NCBI RefSeq assembly: GCF_014805625.2
Contig: NW_023998414.1
Coordinates: 18,147,280 to 18,211,279, forward strand
Origin: Glossina fuscipes
Taxonomy: Eukaryota; Arthropoda; Insecta; Diptera; Glossinidae
Direction of reading: 5' to 3'
Length of the DNA stretch: 64,000 nucleotides
Shown here: in pieces, positions 50,071 through 61,714 of the stretch
Position numbering within the stretch: position 1 is the first letter of the stretch
Layout: each line of letters opens with the position of its first letter
Notes under the pieces: model-generated
Seen by the model: only the letters and a program-made list of their open reading frames with translations
The model's database searches: none
What the model was told of the DNA's origin: nothing
Made by a program: the position numbers and the translations under genes

Positions 50071-50215
50071 CAAGTGCGATAGAGGATATTTTGTCGCAGC
50101 TGTAGTAAGTACTGAATTGAGGCGGTAAAGGCCGGTAAACACTTACCGACGGGGCACGCACTTACTAGACTATGGCCATTCCTATCTTTTTCCTTACTTC
50201 TTGCGATAATTGTCG

Positions 50216-50859
50216 AAACTACCCACCCCACACCGTACCGAAGCTAAATGCAACCTTAGTCCTTCATTGCAACGGTCTTTAAGGGGAAATTAATTTACGT
50301 TTTTAGGTTAACCAAAGAAAGCTCTGAACATTAGATACTTATGTCTGTTACTTGCTAAAAAATGGACATTCCATGCGTATATTTTATGTGGCGCTGTGTA
50401 CGGCATGTTTGGCTATGTCATATACCACTCGAAAATGTTTGACTCATTCTTTTAACCAACGCAATAGTGATTGCGAACACAATCCCTTTTTTTAATATTG
50501 ACTTTGTTCCGCGTTCTTGTACATGAAGCTGGCAATAGTGCCAAAAAAAAAAAAAAAAAAACAATTTTATTTTTATTTATACACGCCGTGCACAGTGAGT
50601 GAGAGTGATCACAATCATCAAACTAATTCACTTAAAAGTGAAGGCGTTTACATTGCGTTCAAAACCATAATGGATTAATTTTACCAAACGTATTGCTTTT
50701 GCGTACATATGTGAATATATGGTAAATCGGGAAAAATGAAGACAAAATTAAAAAACGAAAAAAAAAAAAACTAAACTGTTGACCAATTAAGAAATATGCA
50801 CCGTATGCTGCTTTTAAATGCTTCTGAAACTTTGCTAGGAGAAAAAGAGTACCCATTAT
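50216..50859. other. No gene seen
   Basis: A-run at 50543-50561. No motif recognised. Confidence 0.4.
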
Positions 50860-51275
50860 TTTTATACCCATCACCGAAGGATGTGATATTCGATATATTC
50901 ATTGTGTCCAAACGTTTGCATCGCACAGAAAGAAGCTTTAAACATCCCACAAAGTACATATATATGTGTATACTTGATCGGCATCGAATTCTGAATCGAT
51001 TCAGGCCTGGCCGTCTGTCCGCCTGTCCGGTTGTCTAATGCCTGTAGTAAACGTTCGCCTGGCCGCAAAAAACATGGTGTCGATTTCAAATCTTCTTGTA
51101 CGCAATTGGGTATTCAGATGGTCCACATCGGGCGAAGAACACGGCTAGAATACCGCGTAAAGTAAGAACATCTCCGTTTTCAGAAATTTACAAAATTTTG
51201 ACGTGTATTCTATGGGCGATACTGCAGTATCTGTACAAAATGGGAAAAATTGACCACGTCCACCCACTGTATAGT
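50860..51275 (+). repeat. Dispersed repeat R1, variant subfamily (copy i)
   Basis: Plus strand: TTTTATACCCATCACCGAAG (box A variant), GATATATTCATTGTGTCCAA, ACGTTTGCATCGCACAGAAA, GTATACTTGATCGGCATCGA, GAATCGATTCAGGCCTGG, box C CCGTCTGTCCGCCTGTCCGG, then GACCACGTCCACCCAC near 51255. Layout equals the other R1 copies, but box A and the A-B interval differ. This version closely resembles the repeat I recall from calyptrate flies ('tataccc..caccgaaggatg...attcattttgtc...cttgatc...gtccgtctgtc'). Short frames on both strands here are by-products. Confidence 0.65.
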
Positions 51276-53519
51276 GTATTAAAATCGAAATTTTTATTCA
51301 ATACCTTTATAATGTGTAAAAGCAGACCTTCAAATGCCACATAAAGTTCAAAAATTCGTGGCTTGTTTCAAAATCAGAATGCACCTAAGCGGTCGCAAAA
51401 ATTAAGATATCGCCTACAAATCGTGCAAAAGGAATTGAAAATGACGCAAACTGATCGAGGGACGCGTGTACAGTACCCACACGCTTGTGCGACAAGAACT
51501 GTGAATGCCTGCGTTCTCTGTGTTTTTTGCTTATTACTCATTAAGTGCAAACACCACATAAATTTTCACTTCTGAGAATGTAAAAAATCAGCCGAGCCCG
51601 CCCAATATTATGGACTTAAAAATTCTATTCTTTTCCTTTATTGGTGTCTTTTGTAGGATAACGCTAATGGATATAAAAGATTCGGTCCAAACCGAATATA
51701 AGATCGTCATTTTTTTGTTGTTTTTTTTTAAGTGAATAAAGAATTCGGCTCTAACAAGAGAACGCGTCCACACCGGTGGCTAATATGGCACAAAAATACA
51801 TACAATAAACTCATTGTTTTTAAGGTAATTTCACTGTAATTGCGATTTTTTCCATTTTGTCATTTACTTTTAATAAAAACGAATTTGTTGTTGCGATTGT
51901 TGTAATGATCTTAAAGTGGCATATAAAAGGCATATAAGTCTAAGTACTCAGCAGATTGAACCATTCTTTCATTCTTTTTATATATCTCGTAAGATAGAAT
52001 ATTTTTCGGGTCGGAAAAATTCTTTCTAATGGAAAGCCCTTATTTAAGAACTTATTATAATATAATAAAATTATCTTAAACATGACGCACTTAAGTGAAA
52101 ACTACTGCTCACGTGTGCTTACGTTGATACAATACATGTTAAGGTCTAAGTGTTACGTATAAAGCGTTGCGGCAAATATTGCTTTTGTAAGACTTGCATT
52201 TTTTTTTTAATTTTTGTTTTATTTTTTTTTTTTATATATTTTTGAGTATGCATGAAGCAACACTTGAATGATCGCTTAACGAAGCATGAAAACAGCACTC
52301 AATATTGCATAGACCAGCACAAATGCAGCAGCAATTTTCATTTTTTTACTTTTATTCTGTTTCATTTTTTGTTTTACTTATTTTGCTTTCTTGTGCCAAA
52401 GGAGGGAGTTGCCATTTTATATTAATGACTTTGACCTACGCAATCTAACCAGGCTCCCCTTACACTTTTCTTATACTCATAGCTCTTCAAAAGTGTTTGT
52501 AGTAGCCTTTGTCTTTTTTATCTTTTAAACGCATTAACTGACCAACCAATGTTAATTCTTTGCCTGATTCGCCAACGTTTGTGTGTGTGTGTGTATATGC
52601 ACTCGAAAACATAGGAAAACTTCGTAAAGAAAAAAAAAAATGCTGGTATTTGCGCGCAAATGAACTTATTTTGTCCAATTAAGACTAATTTAAGCTGACT
52701 AGCTGGCTGACTTCAATGTTATTGATGAATGATGCCAGAGGAGGTGCTCGTTCCAAAAAAAAAAAAAAAAAAAAAAAAAGAAACTGCCTCATGCCACACA
52801 TACACCCAAATGAAGTTAACCGTATTACTCATATAAATGAATATATATATATATATATTATGCAAAATGCATTTGCAAAATTTGTACACGCGTATGAACT
52901 TGAGATAAAAAACATGTCAATTAATGGCAGTTATCTGCACTCAAGGGAGCGTTTTTATATTTTGTATATATTTACCTCCATTACGAGAGAACATTGAAAA
53001 ATAGTTAAAAAAAAAAAAGACAATGTGAACTAAAAATTGTATATAGTAAACGTATTCTCTTAATCATCTCTTGCAATCAGTCCAAATGTCTTGCTACTAC
53101 TATTGAATTTCTCATATGCGAAAGTTTAAAGCCAGGCAACTGATGTTTAACTATTGTTAATGCTACTTATTGCGTTCAAAAATTAAGGACAATTTTAAAA
53201 AATACTCTTATTTTTAAATTAGTACCATTGCCATTATCGTTTCATATAGGTTTTATGTGATACCGCATGGTTAGGAGAGGTAGGACAATGTTCAAAATAA
53301 GCAGTTGACCACCTATTGCTAAGGTTGCTCGGAAAACAGAGTTTCCTTCACATCAGTGTTGCATTCCCCAGAAATCGATTAACACGACGTAATAGTGCTT
53401 GTATAAATCCTAAGGGAAATGCACCTAAGAATTATTAAACTGAAAAAGAAAAACCGAAAAAACTGTTAAAATTACGGGTGAAATAATAAACAAATAGCCG
53501 TCTCTTTCTTGCTGGTTGA
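51276..53519. other. No gene seen
   Basis: Words such as CAAATGCCACATAAAGTTC (51330) may be a further part of R1 copy i, but no comparison copy exists in the window. A-runs occur at 52755-52780 and 53007-53018; GT repeat at 52579-52594; TA repeat at 52842-52858. Confidence 0.35.
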
Positions 53520-54020
53520 TATTAGAACTCAAAAGAAAGAGTCGCATTCAAAGCTACAATTTTTCGAACCATTTGGTCCCCAATCTGGCGGTCTTGGATT
53601 AGCCAATAATGCGAAACATGAAAATATTCGGCTTTTTTTTTTTTGTAGGTCGAGGGGGAATTGTATGTATATTCGTTGACGTGGCTACATAAAAATGTTT
53701 CTGACAAAGTGGGAATTTCGTGCTCCAACGATAGCTGAGCTGTTCCTGTGAGGCTGGCTATGTAAGAATCCATCTTTTGTATGCCGCCATAGAAATCGAA
53801 GCCCCACTCATACAGAAAATAGTCCATCAATTCAAGTCTTATTTACTCAAGAGTACTAAGCATTACAGACACATTTCATTTCAGCGTTAATAATGTTTGC
53901 TGGTCGAGTTTGGCCATACATGGTCCAACGTCGTCGTGTTGAAAAATAATAATATTCCGAGTTTGACGTATAATGGTAGATTTTTTAATTAGTTGCTTAA
54001 GTTTTTGCTACTAGTAGTGG
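53520..54020 (-). pseudogene. Possible mariner transposase relic, second-Asp region
   Basis: On the minus strand around 53880-54000 one frame reads QLIKKSTIIRQTRNIIIF then QHDDVGPCMAKLDQQTLLTL, resembling the mariner segment LxxLxxALxEKRPxxxxRxxVIxxHDNARPHVAxxVxxTLxxLG, with the catalytic Asp kept at about 53936. The HDNARP core is degenerate (HDDVGP). Further downstream on the minus strand, a 102-codon frame (53522-53830) contains YNSPSTY and SHYWLIQDRQIGDQ, which could be decayed PYSPDL and SDYHLFRSMxxxLxDQ, but this is weak. I call only the first block with any confidence. Confidence 0.4.
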
Positions 54021-56782
54021 GAGGCATTGTGGATATTCAGCATTGTTATCGATGTTATTGACTAGCCTCGCAGTCTTTGTTAAAGCTTGACAATTGCTTA
54101 CGAAGAAAGTAAATCCATCTTCTACAAAAACCGATTCACTTAATATAAGCGGTTTTCAGGTATATCAGTTTTTTACTTTCCTACTAGCTTTACGCGTATA
54201 TGTTAGGTCATCGTTCTTAGTTTATTGAATTCTTATTATTAACCAGAAGTTCTATATTTATGTATTTCTTATGAAAGACATATTTCCAAGCGTTATTCTT
54301 CTTTCCTTACATTCTTTTATATTCTCTTGTGACTGCTCTCCACTTCATAAACTTTATAAAGGTTTCAGAAAAAAAAATGTTATAATATTTGCTCTTTTAA
54401 CGTATTGTGGTGCACGTAACTAAATATTATAAATTTTTCGTTGCTTACATAGATGAGCAGGCAAAGGAAACAACAATACAAGCCACAAAAACTTTTCGTC
54501 AAAATATTACCCTGAAAGAAGATATGAGTGAAGAGGCGAATATCATGTTTGGGTCAAGTTTGGTAAAATTTCAGATCATATCGCAACGTCTTCAATGTCA
54601 ACGGTGCAAAATCGTAAACGTAAAAACTTGTTTTCTTTATTTATTTATTTTTTTTTTTTTGTTTTGGTGGTGCACACTAAAAAAAACTAAAGAAGAAGAA
54701 AGAACTTAAATATATCAGGAGATTGCGAACTAAACATGCCAATCGAATGCACACATATGGGATATTAAGAAACGATGAATTTTAAAGACAATTTTCAATT
54801 TATTATATAGGTTAGGCTTGGTGTAGAGTCGGCTCTATATAAATCAATGCGCATGCCAGAAAATATACCTAAAAAGTCTTTTAAAAGAAAAACAAGGCAT
54901 ATGAGCAAATTTCATAAACTAGTTTACCTACATATATTCCCGATTCTCGATTGGCTGTAGGCCCGTTTGCTTGCTTGTGCCTGTTGCGATTCATTCGTGG
55001 AAAATATAAAGACTATCGGTTCATTTGTCCAAGTCAAGTCACGTTGACCAAGATTCAACGTTAAGGTGATGATGGTGCAGTAAGGTCGGCTATTAACTGG
55101 GATGTGCAGAGCTAATCTACCGTATGCGTAGCGCATAAGTTGAGTTAAAAGTTGATATGATAAGTGAATGAGAACTGAGCGAAATTGAAAAACGAACAAA
55201 ACTATTATGAAAACTATTATGATGGAAAGTGGAAAATCTAAGCAAAGAAAGAAAAGCGAATTTATGCTTTATGTTCTGAAAAACACAAACGAAATGTGTG
55301 CACAAAATTGAAGAAAAACACCATATTTGATTTATGTTAAAGGAGTTAAAGAGACTTTTCAAAACCATAAATTTCGTAGTGATATAGATTATCCATTATT
55401 ATCGAAATTCGGCATATATGTACCACGCTCCATGCTATGACGGTAGGGCTTGGATGATCGTGATCAGAATATTGAAAAATGGTAACTTATAGGTTGATTA
55501 TAGAAATACATGAACGTACATAAGATGGATCGATAGACACACAGACAGATATATGGAAAAATAGACAGCCCGGCTCAATTCATAAGCTGCTCTGTATCGA
55601 TTGATATACATTGTAAAGTAAAATAATATCGACTATGGAATTATTAGGGCGTCGGCAGTAGCTCTTTGTCCTTGACAATTTATTATCCATATATTATTAT
55701 CCAATTTATTTTCACTACACAAGAGCAATTTACGATTGATATCAAATCGGGGCAATTCTCCACAAGACAATTGCATTCACTCGTAGACAATGTAAGAAGC
55801 AAGATGTTAATGATGATATTGAACATACTACTCTTTGCGCATATTGTCTCGTCTGTTATTACACGAAATTTCGGTCCAATGTTTTTCTACTCACGACACG
55901 ACTAAGAAATGAAAATTATCGGAGCAAATGTGCAATGCTCTTAAAGGCTATATAGCGTGAAAGCAGACTAAACTATTACGATTCCCGAAAGTGTAATTGG
56001 AATGTATTGTTATAATATCATCTATAAGATAGAAAAAAAAACACATATTGATTTATAAGCTTCCACTTGTCAGCAGCTGTATTGAAGAAAGCATAAACGA
56101 ATAATTTTTCAGAGAATTAAGAATGCATTTATTTTTTATTTCTCATATTTTGAAAAGAAAAACGTAAAGCAGTTTAAAAAAAAAGTATAGGTTTTTATCT
56201 TTCTTAAAAGTACTGAATGCAGAGTGTTAAGTTGTGTCAGGCGTTGCCTAGCTTTGACTATTCATTTGAAAGCAGAGTTAGCATGAATATAATAGGAATA
56301 AATAAAAAAAAAAGTGATTTAAAAAGTTTTCCTTTAATGAAAATCTAAAATACCGTAACAGAAAGACGAGCGAGAGAATCATCAAAACGAGCACAAGCCT
56401 TCTATGCAGAGTTATCTTAATTACTCTTGCATTGCTGACGACAAACACTCATTAATGGTACAACGATAATAATGATGATAATAATAATGATTATTATTAT
56501 TATAATAATAACAACAACAGCAACGAAAATAAGAAAAGAGGAAAAAAGTGGAAAACGACGCGACAATTCAATGACATACCAAAGCATCTATGCATACACA
56601 TACATATATATACACATACGTATATAGCCCGTCCTAAGGTATACACGTAAAGTGATACATATCTAAGAATGTACCATACAAGCTTACACATTACATAAAT
56701 ATCTGAACGTATAAAGCCAAATGACTTGAGCATCACAAACAGACAACAGACCAAATGGCATCACAACACATCATCTTTTGTT

Positions 56783-56822
<40 letters not shown>

Positions 56823-57939
56823 GTTAACAGATTCGTCTTCTTTCTTTTTTCTCCTTAATATATTCTTCAAAGCACCCTTTTTTTCTGTGTGGCTGGTTGA
56901 AAATTATGTGTACGTCCCTGTGCATACGTCGAGTTTCACTTCTACTATGCTAGCCGTACTGATGCTGACGTCAAGTGGTTTATTTTTTGCTGCTACTATT
57001 TGTGTGTTCTGCTCTCAATCTCTTTTTATAAATCTTCACGTTGGATTAGTGTGCGTGCTTTTGTGTATACCAGTTGTCTATGTTCTGCTTAAAATGCGTC
57101 TCAGGAATGTCAAGGACTTTTTATTTTTTTCAATGAACAAAAAATTTTTGTGAACTTAACCACATATATATATGTAATATGTATGTAATATATGTGTGTA
57201 ATATATATATATATATATATATATATGAATATGTGTGTATAGACATATATATGTGGGTGTATTTTCAACGTTAAACGTGATGTAAAGCTAGCTTTAAAAA
57301 ACAGAAATTTATGAAAAACCATTAAGAGAACCACAATCGCCTTAGGGTTAATCTTAGATGCTCACCCACTAGATCAAGTAAATAAAAATTGTTTCGCTTT
57401 GTCAGCAGACCGATCCAAAGCTTATTTATTTTAAATTATTACATACAACACTAATAGACAACATACATAACACTGACAAACCTTTTTTTTTCTCTGGACT
57501 GAATTTTAAGTGCTTCACTCCTTTAAGTAATATATATGTACATATATAGATATGTACATACATGTGTTTTCACGTTCGAATTGCAATAACTTTAAAAGTT
57601 ACCCATGACATCCGACCGACAGACTGGCATTGGGAAATTTACCCACTCAACTAATTAAACCAAGTAAGAATGTTATAGTTAGGTGAAGCCGACCATTCCA
57701 CAGCACTGCGCTTTACGAAACTTTAATTACTTGTCAAAGATGATTTTCCACTTGCTACTGTCATAACAAACGACGAATTACACTCTATCGCCCTAGTAGG
57801 GCTTACTTTCACGAGAGACCCTATATATGGTTCAGTCTTGAAAATATAACCAAACTCTCAATGGTTGATTTGCTAAGGGCAAATTTTCATCATAAAGTAC
57901 TAAAAATTATACCTTTTTCGCATATAAAGCCTTATTTTT
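54021..57939. other. No gene seen; weak R1-like words
   Basis: GACACACAGACAGATATATG at about 55536 with CAATTCATAAGCTGCTCTGT and CTGTATCGATTGATATACAT may be a very old R1 copy. TAAT-type repeats at 56460-56510 and TA arrays at 56793-56816 and 57203-57225. The 132-codon frame at 56755-57153 starts inside a TA array; its hydrophobic remainder has no recognised family. Confidence 0.35.
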
Positions 57940-58350
57940 CATTAGTAACCTTATATGGGTTGTGATCCAAAAGATAGACTTACAAGATCCAAAGTCTGTA
58001 ACGTTAATTTTTATGTCAAATGATTATTATGAGCGAATTTTCATCAAGAAGTATTGAAAGTCGGTCAGTTGTTACCTTTTCTTTTAGACTCAGTTTCCGC
58101 AGGAACGGTTATATAATAAGATCTTCCAAAAATTGCCCCAAGCATGTCATTGTACTAAATTTCATCAACATATCTTAAAAATTGTAACGTGAACGTTGAG
58201 CAAAAGAATGCGTGGACAGGCATCATGCGGACAGACGTACAGACATGTTTAACGATCGGTATAGTAAAAGGTGGGTTAATCTCATCTCAGATTCCTCTGG
58301 GTCTACATCGGCATTTTCATATTATGTTCCTTAAGTAATGTGGAGTATAA
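57940..58350 (-). repeat. Dispersed repeat R1, copy j
   Basis: On the minus strand: a box A relic TTTTTATACTCCACATTACT, CCCAGAGGAATCTGAGATGA, GATTAACCCACCTTTTACTA, box B TACTATACCGATCGTTAAAC, box C ATGTCTGTACGTCTGTCCGC, then ACGTTCACGTTACAATTTTT and a diverged downstream half. Two GGCATTATC-type and TTATATAATAAGA words beyond 58130 do not align with other copies. Confidence 0.65.
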
Positions 58351-58499
58351 AAAGCCGTTATATGAAATCCATTTCCATTCCTAATATTTCTCAGCAAAAG
58401 TCGATAAATCACGGCATTTTCTCGAACTAAATGAGTCTGAGAAGTTTGCATAGAATGAAACTATGTTTGCGAATTCTTCTCTTTCTCACCCAAAGATAG

Positions 58500-58585
58500 A
58501 TAAGCTTATCATTTTCTGAATCGATGGATATAATAAAAAGTGGGTCTATGTTAAGCCCTACCCTAAGGTGTAAGGTAGAGTTGTT
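58500..58585 (-). repeat. Dispersed repeat R1, copy k (fragment)
   Basis: On the minus strand: CTACCTTACACCTTAGGGTA, CTTAACATAGACCCACTTTT and TTATATCCATCGATTCAGAA, i.e. boxes A and B closer together than usual (an internal deletion of about 50 bases), in the same orientation as copy j. Confidence 0.6.
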
Positions 58586-60384
58586 AGAATCTTAAAAAAT
58601 GTTTTTTTTTCTTGTTATTTCGTACAATTGCATTTAGCTAATGGCAATAAATTTATGTAAAAGAGATTTTTTAGAAATATTCTTAGTTTTGCGTGGTAAT
58701 GTTCAATTAAATGAATTTCTTAAATAAAGCAAATTTTGTGCATCTAGTTAACTAATTAATTAAATATTAATACTAATATTTTATTTTGAATATTTCATAA
58801 TTTTCTATGTATGCATGCGTGCACGCAAGGAGAGAGTGCGTGATAAAGTTAGTGAGTGAGAGAGAGAAAGAGGTAAAGAGAGTGTAGGTATTTTAATATA
58901 AAGCGCACATACAGTCAGTCACATATAGCGCAAATCCCTTTGAACCCTAAGTGTAGAAAATTGGAAAATTCCCCAAGTGCTTACTGATATGTTAAGATAT
59001 GCAAACGCACAACAACAACGCAACACGAAACACTTAAACAAACACATGGACTTTGTATTAAATAAATAATTTTCAAATGCTTGACACTGTTAAATTGATA
59101 TTATACCAAAGGAATCAAATATTTAATATGCATATGTATTTGTCTGGTTTTATTGGTAACTTTTAATAGATGTAATATCTACACTAGCATTTGCATGCAC
59201 TACTTTCTTTATTATACTATTCTTTAGTTACTATTTGTCTCCACAAAAGTTCTAACTAGAACAACTGAAACAATGCAAAACAACAGAAACATTAACAAAA
59301 ACAAAAACAAATGCTCTTAACTAATCAATAAATAAATTCATCGCATCGCATACACACATATTCCTAGTTGAATTTCACATACCCTGTAACTAATATAATA
59401 GAGCCGATCCCTAAATAAACTAAAATAACTAAAAATTTTTATAAACATGAGCAGCGACCTGTAGTTGATCTATCCTCGACTGCGATCATAATCGTATCCA
59501 TACTGGCAGTTAAGTAATTGCATTTGCGTAATAAGTATTTCTAAGTAAGCGTTACAAACAAGATGTTGACATTAATATAATCCCCGATGTTGAGTATCTA
59601 AGAATAACTTAAGGAATCGCAGAGTGCAACGCATAATCTGTTCCTCTCCTTTCCCTTTTTTCCCTTTCCCCTTTCCCCTTTCCCCTTTCCCTTTTCCCAT
59701 TTCTCATTTCCCTTTTTCCATTTCTTACTCGGCAAGATAACATTTTCAATTCAATTGAACTGAATGTTTTTACTTGAATGCAAAGCTCCCTCAGGGTATA
59801 TTTGAATGCGTATATGTTTATGTTTAAATGAAAACCACAATAATTCATTATTATCCTGCAGCATACAGCATTTGAAAGAGTAATATATATCAACTATTGT
59901 ATACTCATGCCGAGCAACTATCTGTATTCTGTTGTTGCATCACTTTCACTCCATTTCAACTGTGCGCATTACTATTATGCGTATGGCTTTATATATGTTG
60001 AACTTTAACTTATGCTCTAATTAATCTTTTACAGTAATTCTATCAACTTGTCAACATAGTCATTGCTATCGCTTACCTTATAATTACAATTTCTAATCAA
60101 AAGTTAGAATGGATTTTACCGGATGTTTACTGAGAAGAGTTGAGTTGCTGGTAATAGCTTGCAAGAGTAACTTATTCTTGTACTTGTCTCATTAGTTGCA
60201 ATAAAAAGTCTTTGTAAATAGTCCTGTGTAGGAAATTTATATTATATGTTTATTAACTGCACACAGTAGGACTTCACACAATTTATATGACGGATCGAAA
60301 CAGCACACAGAGAACCATGAGAATCCCATATATGTATATATCCCCAGAAGCTCTATTCTTATTAACGAACAGTCGCACGCAACT
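58586..60384. other. No gene seen; purine/pyrimidine tract
   Basis: GA-rich patch at 58855-58882 and the CCTTTC tract at 59643-59715. No recognisable domain in the short frames. Confidence 0.4.
59643..59715. repeat. Polypyrimidine tract with (CCCTTT)n core
   Basis: TTCCCTTTTTTCCCTTTCCC and further CCCTTT units, every base C or T from about 59640 to 59696. A homopurine-homopyrimidine mirror tract of this kind can form triplex DNA. Confidence 0.85.
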
Positions 60385-60695
60385 TTAATGAGTAACAGAA
60401 CTGTAAGAGCCCGAAAAGAGAGAACCATATGCTTGATAAAATTTTTTATTGAGCCGAGAATACAAGGAAAGGTGCCTCCATTATTATTTCCGACACGAAT
60501 TCTTCTCTTATATTGTAATGCTCGGTCGCATGTCACGGCGCCGGTCAAAACTTGCAATCATTGCACCCGCCATATTCACGAGATATTACTACTTCCGATG
60601 GTCTCTTGCTCGGGTCAATGATACATGGTCTGTCCGAGCAGCGTCTTACCAAACAAGAAGTGGCCAGGGATGGACAATACTTTGAATATATATTT
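60385..60695 (+). pseudogene. mariner (mauritiana-type) transposase relic, C-terminal part, internally deleted
   Basis: In order on the plus strand, in shifting frames: RILLLYCNARSHVTAPVKTC (60499-60559; consensus VILxHDNARPHVAAPVKTYL, catalytic Asp lost, HD replaced by YC), HPPYSRDITTSDGLLLGSMI then HGLSEQRL (consensus HPPYSPDIAPSDYHLFRSMAHGLSEQRF; the third Asp is kept), then directly EVARDGQYFEY (consensus EKVVASDGQYFEY), the transposase C terminus. About 25-30 residues between SEQR and the C terminus are missing. The APVKT and SMAHGLxEQ words point to the mauritiana subfamily (Mos1-like). Inactive. Confidence 0.85.
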
Positions 60696-60759
60696 TATAG
60701 ATTTTAATTAAAATGAAAATTATTTTGGTGGAAAATATTAAAAACTACCCACATTGTAG

Positions 60760-61312
60760 CTATTGTCCCGAGGCATGTTCAATTTGAGGAGCTCTATGGC
60801 TCATGTGTTCCCTGGCGTAAGTTTGCATCTAGAGAACATGAACTCATTTAATCTGATCAGAACTCTCGATGTTCCTCGGCATCGGTGTAACATCAATGCC
60901 GCAGACGTCTGCGGACGTCAATTGAACAAATTTAACGATGCATTGTTGCAAGAACACGAGCAAAGGGTTTAACAGATGCAAAGTCATCCCCTTGCTTGGC
61001 AATGCTTGGCCATATGTTGCAAGGGTTGGGAAACATACACTGTTGCAGCTCGAATAGGAGATTCTGCTGCACCCGGCGTACCCACCAAATATAGCGTCTT
61101 TTGATTACCACTTGTACAGGTAGATCTAACATGGCGTGGCTGACAAGAGGCTACAAAATGCCGGAGAAGTGCGAAAATGGTTTGGCGATTAAGTCGCTGC
61201 CAAACCAGTATTGCCATGTTATCAGAAAGATGGGGAAAAATAGAAAATGGCAGAAAATATATAGTGGCACCATGAGAAATGATCAAACTACATGCAAGCA
61301 CCTTATATAAGT
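60760..61312 (+). pseudogene. Second mariner (mauritiana-type) transposase relic, next to the first
   Basis: NINAADVCGRQLNKFNDALL (60890-60950; consensus TINAxxYxxQLxxLNxAL), then after a frame change LGNAWPYVARVGKHTLLQLE (60995-61050; consensus HDNARPHVAxxVKxTLxxLGWE, HD replaced by LG so the second Asp is lost), a stop, ILLHPAYPPNIASFDYHLYR (third Asp kept), two stops around an I, and HGVADKRLQNAGEVRKWFGD. It overlaps the same protein region as the relic at 60385-60695, so these are two separate insertions or a duplication. The N-terminal DNA-binding region was not found. The 105-codon minus-strand frame here is a shadow. Confidence 0.88.
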
Positions 61313-61714
61313 TTTTAGTGAACGGCTACTGCTATTATTCAGATCGTAACCAATGCCAATACCAGTGAGTGATACTGAAATATGCAGTTAAGTGTAAATG
61401 TAGTTGCTTCGCCTTTAACGTTTTTGCCCCTCTTGGCTTAGTTCTATATTGATTCACTTTTATTGACCGGCAGTGGTCTTCTCATTGTCATGATCTTTAC
61501 GGCAATGCATTGAAATGCGTGCACAGTAAAAGCTTAATTGCTAAGCCATGGTAATCAAGCGTTCAAAGCGCGGCCATAACTGCCCATTGCCCTTCTTAAA
61601 GTGACTAGATACCAAGCTACAGAGACATACATCCATTAAAGAAATTGTCTCGAGAATTCCTCCTAGGCTTGCATAGCCATTGGTTTAGATTTGATTCTAA
61701 GTTATCTAAACTCT
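61313..61714. other. No gene seen
   Basis: Slightly less AT-rich than the surroundings; GCTAAGCCATGGTAATCAAG at about 61540 is not a tRNA. No terminal repeat of the adjacent mariner relic could be identified. Confidence 0.35.

Larger units (their letters stand above)
49960..50215 (+). repeat. SINE S1 with tRNA-like head (copy g)
   Basis: Plus strand: GAGTAGTCCGGTAGGCAAAC (A-box region), GTCGAAACTAGGAAATCCGT, GATCGCGGGTTCAAATCTCA (B box, sharing GCGGGTTCAAATCTCAAGTG with copy d), then the body CAGCTGTAGTAAGTACTGAA, CCGGTAAACACTTACCGACG, GCACGCACTTACTAGACTAT, GGCCATTCCTATC and a CT-rich 3' part. The conserved B box over otherwise diverged copies supports a tRNA-derived SINE. No A-tail recognised. 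Confidence 0.75.

Noticed and set aside
50010..50085. Functional tRNA gene
   Set aside because: A and B boxes are present but the acceptor and anticodon stems do not pair as a mature tRNA, and the same head occurs in another dispersed copy; SINE fits better.
56755..57153. 132-codon hydrophobic frame
   Set aside because: Its start runs through a TA microsatellite; hydrophobicity follows from T-rich DNA; no family recognised.
60237..61301. Minus-strand frames of 66-106 codons at 60.2-61.3 kb
   Set aside because: Antisense shadows of the plus-strand mariner relics.
61540..61580. tRNA-like word GCTAAGCCATGGTAATCAAG
   Set aside because: No B box or cloverleaf pairing around it.
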